Shown in pieces: positions 4,843-5,452 of a stretch of 5,452 nucleotides of DNA. The position numbers and the translations under genes are program-made. Each line of letters starts with the position of its first letter. The stretch's first letter is position 1. The stretch is from positions 1 through 5,452 of the forward strand of contig DASTRL010000282.1 in NCBI GenBank assembly GCA_035761265.1, in the 5' to 3' direction. Below the pieces are notes generated by a model. The model had not been told where the DNA came from. It saw only the letters and a program-made list of their open reading frames with translations, and ran no database searches. The DNA is from CADEED01 sp035761265. GTDB lineage: Bacteria; Pseudomonadota; Gammaproteobacteria; Steroidobacterales; Steroidobacteraceae.

Positions 4843-5452
4843 GGGCGGCGCGCTCCAGGAACTTCACCCGCTGCGCCATGGCCGTGCGGCCCAGCGCCCA
4901 GATCTGCCTGGTGGCCGGGCGTTCGTAGATGCGCCGCAGCCACTCCATGATGCGCGGCGTCTTCGCGTCGTTGCAGTGATCGGGCTGCGACAGGGGCAAC
5001 GCATAGCCGAGATTGAAGCCGTTCATGTCGCCGAGCGAATAGCGCGTGCCGGCGATCCACTCGTGGCGCGCCAGGTGATCCTCGAGGATCCCGGTGCAGT
5101 ACTGCACGCGTCGCCGCGACTCGGCCAGCTCCTCGGCGCTGAACTCGTTGAACATGGCCTTGCGCCAGGCGACGCGGCGCGACTCCAGCGGAATGCGCGC
5201 GATGGCCGCCTCCAGCTCTTCCCGGGGCCGCTGGCGCACCGCCGGTCCGACGAACACGCTCCAGCCGATCATGCTGAGCGATGGCGCGAAGTACGCGTCG
5301 AAGAAACGCATCCACCAGCGCATGCGCCAGCGCTCCTTCGGGTCCGTGGGCTTGAGCGGCGGCCCGTCGAAGGCGTCGTCCACGTACTCCATCATCGGCG
5401 TGGACTCGATGAGCACGCGGTCGCCATGCACCATGGCCGGGATGGTGCCGTC
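4835..5452 (-). CDS. Glutathione S-transferase, LigF-like (N-terminus beyond right edge)
   Basis: The last 205 residues of a GST are visible; roughly the first 50 lie beyond the window. The visible part begins DGTIPAMVHG, containing the cis-proline loop, then RVLIESTPMMEYVDDAF with the intact Glu-Ser pair that binds the gamma-glutamyl part of glutathione. The helical domain follows, with SMIGW, IPLESRRVAWRKA and AGTRYSLGDMNGFNL (the N-capping box and D of the GST C-terminal motif). The patterns VxxESTxxxEYxxDxF, SxIGW and IP...WRxA agree with LigF-type beta-etherases as I recall them. Those enzymes cleave aryl ether bonds of lignin-derived dimers using glutathione. Activity on such ethers is an inference. 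It is the first gene visible in the right-hand operon and overlaps the next GST by 8 bases. An internal ATG at 5432-5434 is not the start, because the conserved cis-proline lies before it. Confidence 0.88.
   Translation of the reverse strand, partial: DGTIPAMVHGDRVLIESTPMMEYVDDAFDGPPLKPTDPKERWRMRWWMRFFDAYFAPSLSMIGWSVFVGPAVRQRPREELEAAIARIPLESRRVAWRKAMFNEFSAEELAESRRRVQYCTGILEDHLARHEWIAGTRYSLGDMNGFNLGYALPLSQPDHCNDAKTPRIMEWLRRIYERPATRQIWALGRTAMAQRVKFLERAAHA

Noticed and set aside
4791..5315. Minus-strand frame of 174 residues overlapping the partial GST
   Set aside because: It lies in a different phase from the clear GST sequence and has an Arg/Ala/His-rich composition without motifs.

Overview
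This is a high-G+C window. Codon third positions are mostly G or C, and several long spurious antisense reading frames result. It most likely comes from a proteobacterium. The repeat motif built on GGTGTCAGGC and the exported amidohydrolase would suit a gammaproteobacterium of the Steroidobacter/Nevskia type, but that placement is a guess from general character and not a phylogenetic result. All genes look metabolic. No RNA gene, insertion sequence, phage gene or CRISPR array was seen.

Layout from left to right. (1) Positions 1-221, minus strand: the N-terminal part of an alpha/beta hydrolase that runs off the left edge. (2) Positions 222-287: a short spacer with an imperfect inverted repeat and one copy of a repeat motif. 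(3) Positions 288-1139, minus: a sugar phosphate isomerase/epimerase-like TIM-barrel protein. (4) Positions 1136-2614, minus: a Tat-exported amidohydrolase whose stop overlaps the start of the TIM-barrel gene (ATGA). (5) Positions 2615-2764: a divergent intergenic region with a 13-bp palindrome. (6) Positions 2765-3211, plus: a small Sec-exported SnoaL-like protein. (7) Positions 3212-3302: a convergent intergenic region almost filled by a long, nearly perfect hairpin. (8) Positions 3303-4022, minus: a complete alpha/beta hydrolase. (9) Positions 4057-4842 and 4835 to the right edge, minus: two tandem glutathione S-transferase-like genes overlapping by 8 bases.

The minus-strand genes form two blocks. 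The right block (two GST-like genes, then an alpha/beta hydrolase) ends at the hairpin. The left block (amidohydrolase, TIM barrel, then probably the second alpha/beta hydrolase) starts in the divergent region and faces away from the SnoaL gene. Both GSTs resemble the LigF-type beta-etherase branch as I remember it. Hydrolases, an amidohydrolase, a TIM-barrel isomerase-like enzyme and a SnoaL-like protein would fit breakdown of an aromatic or other complex organic compound. No substrate can be named from sequence alone.

I do not see a clearly new system. The points most worth a second look are the GST pair, in which one member appears to lack usual glutathione-site residues, the repeat family downstream of the minus-strand genes, and the Tat amidohydrolase with an unusually long leader.
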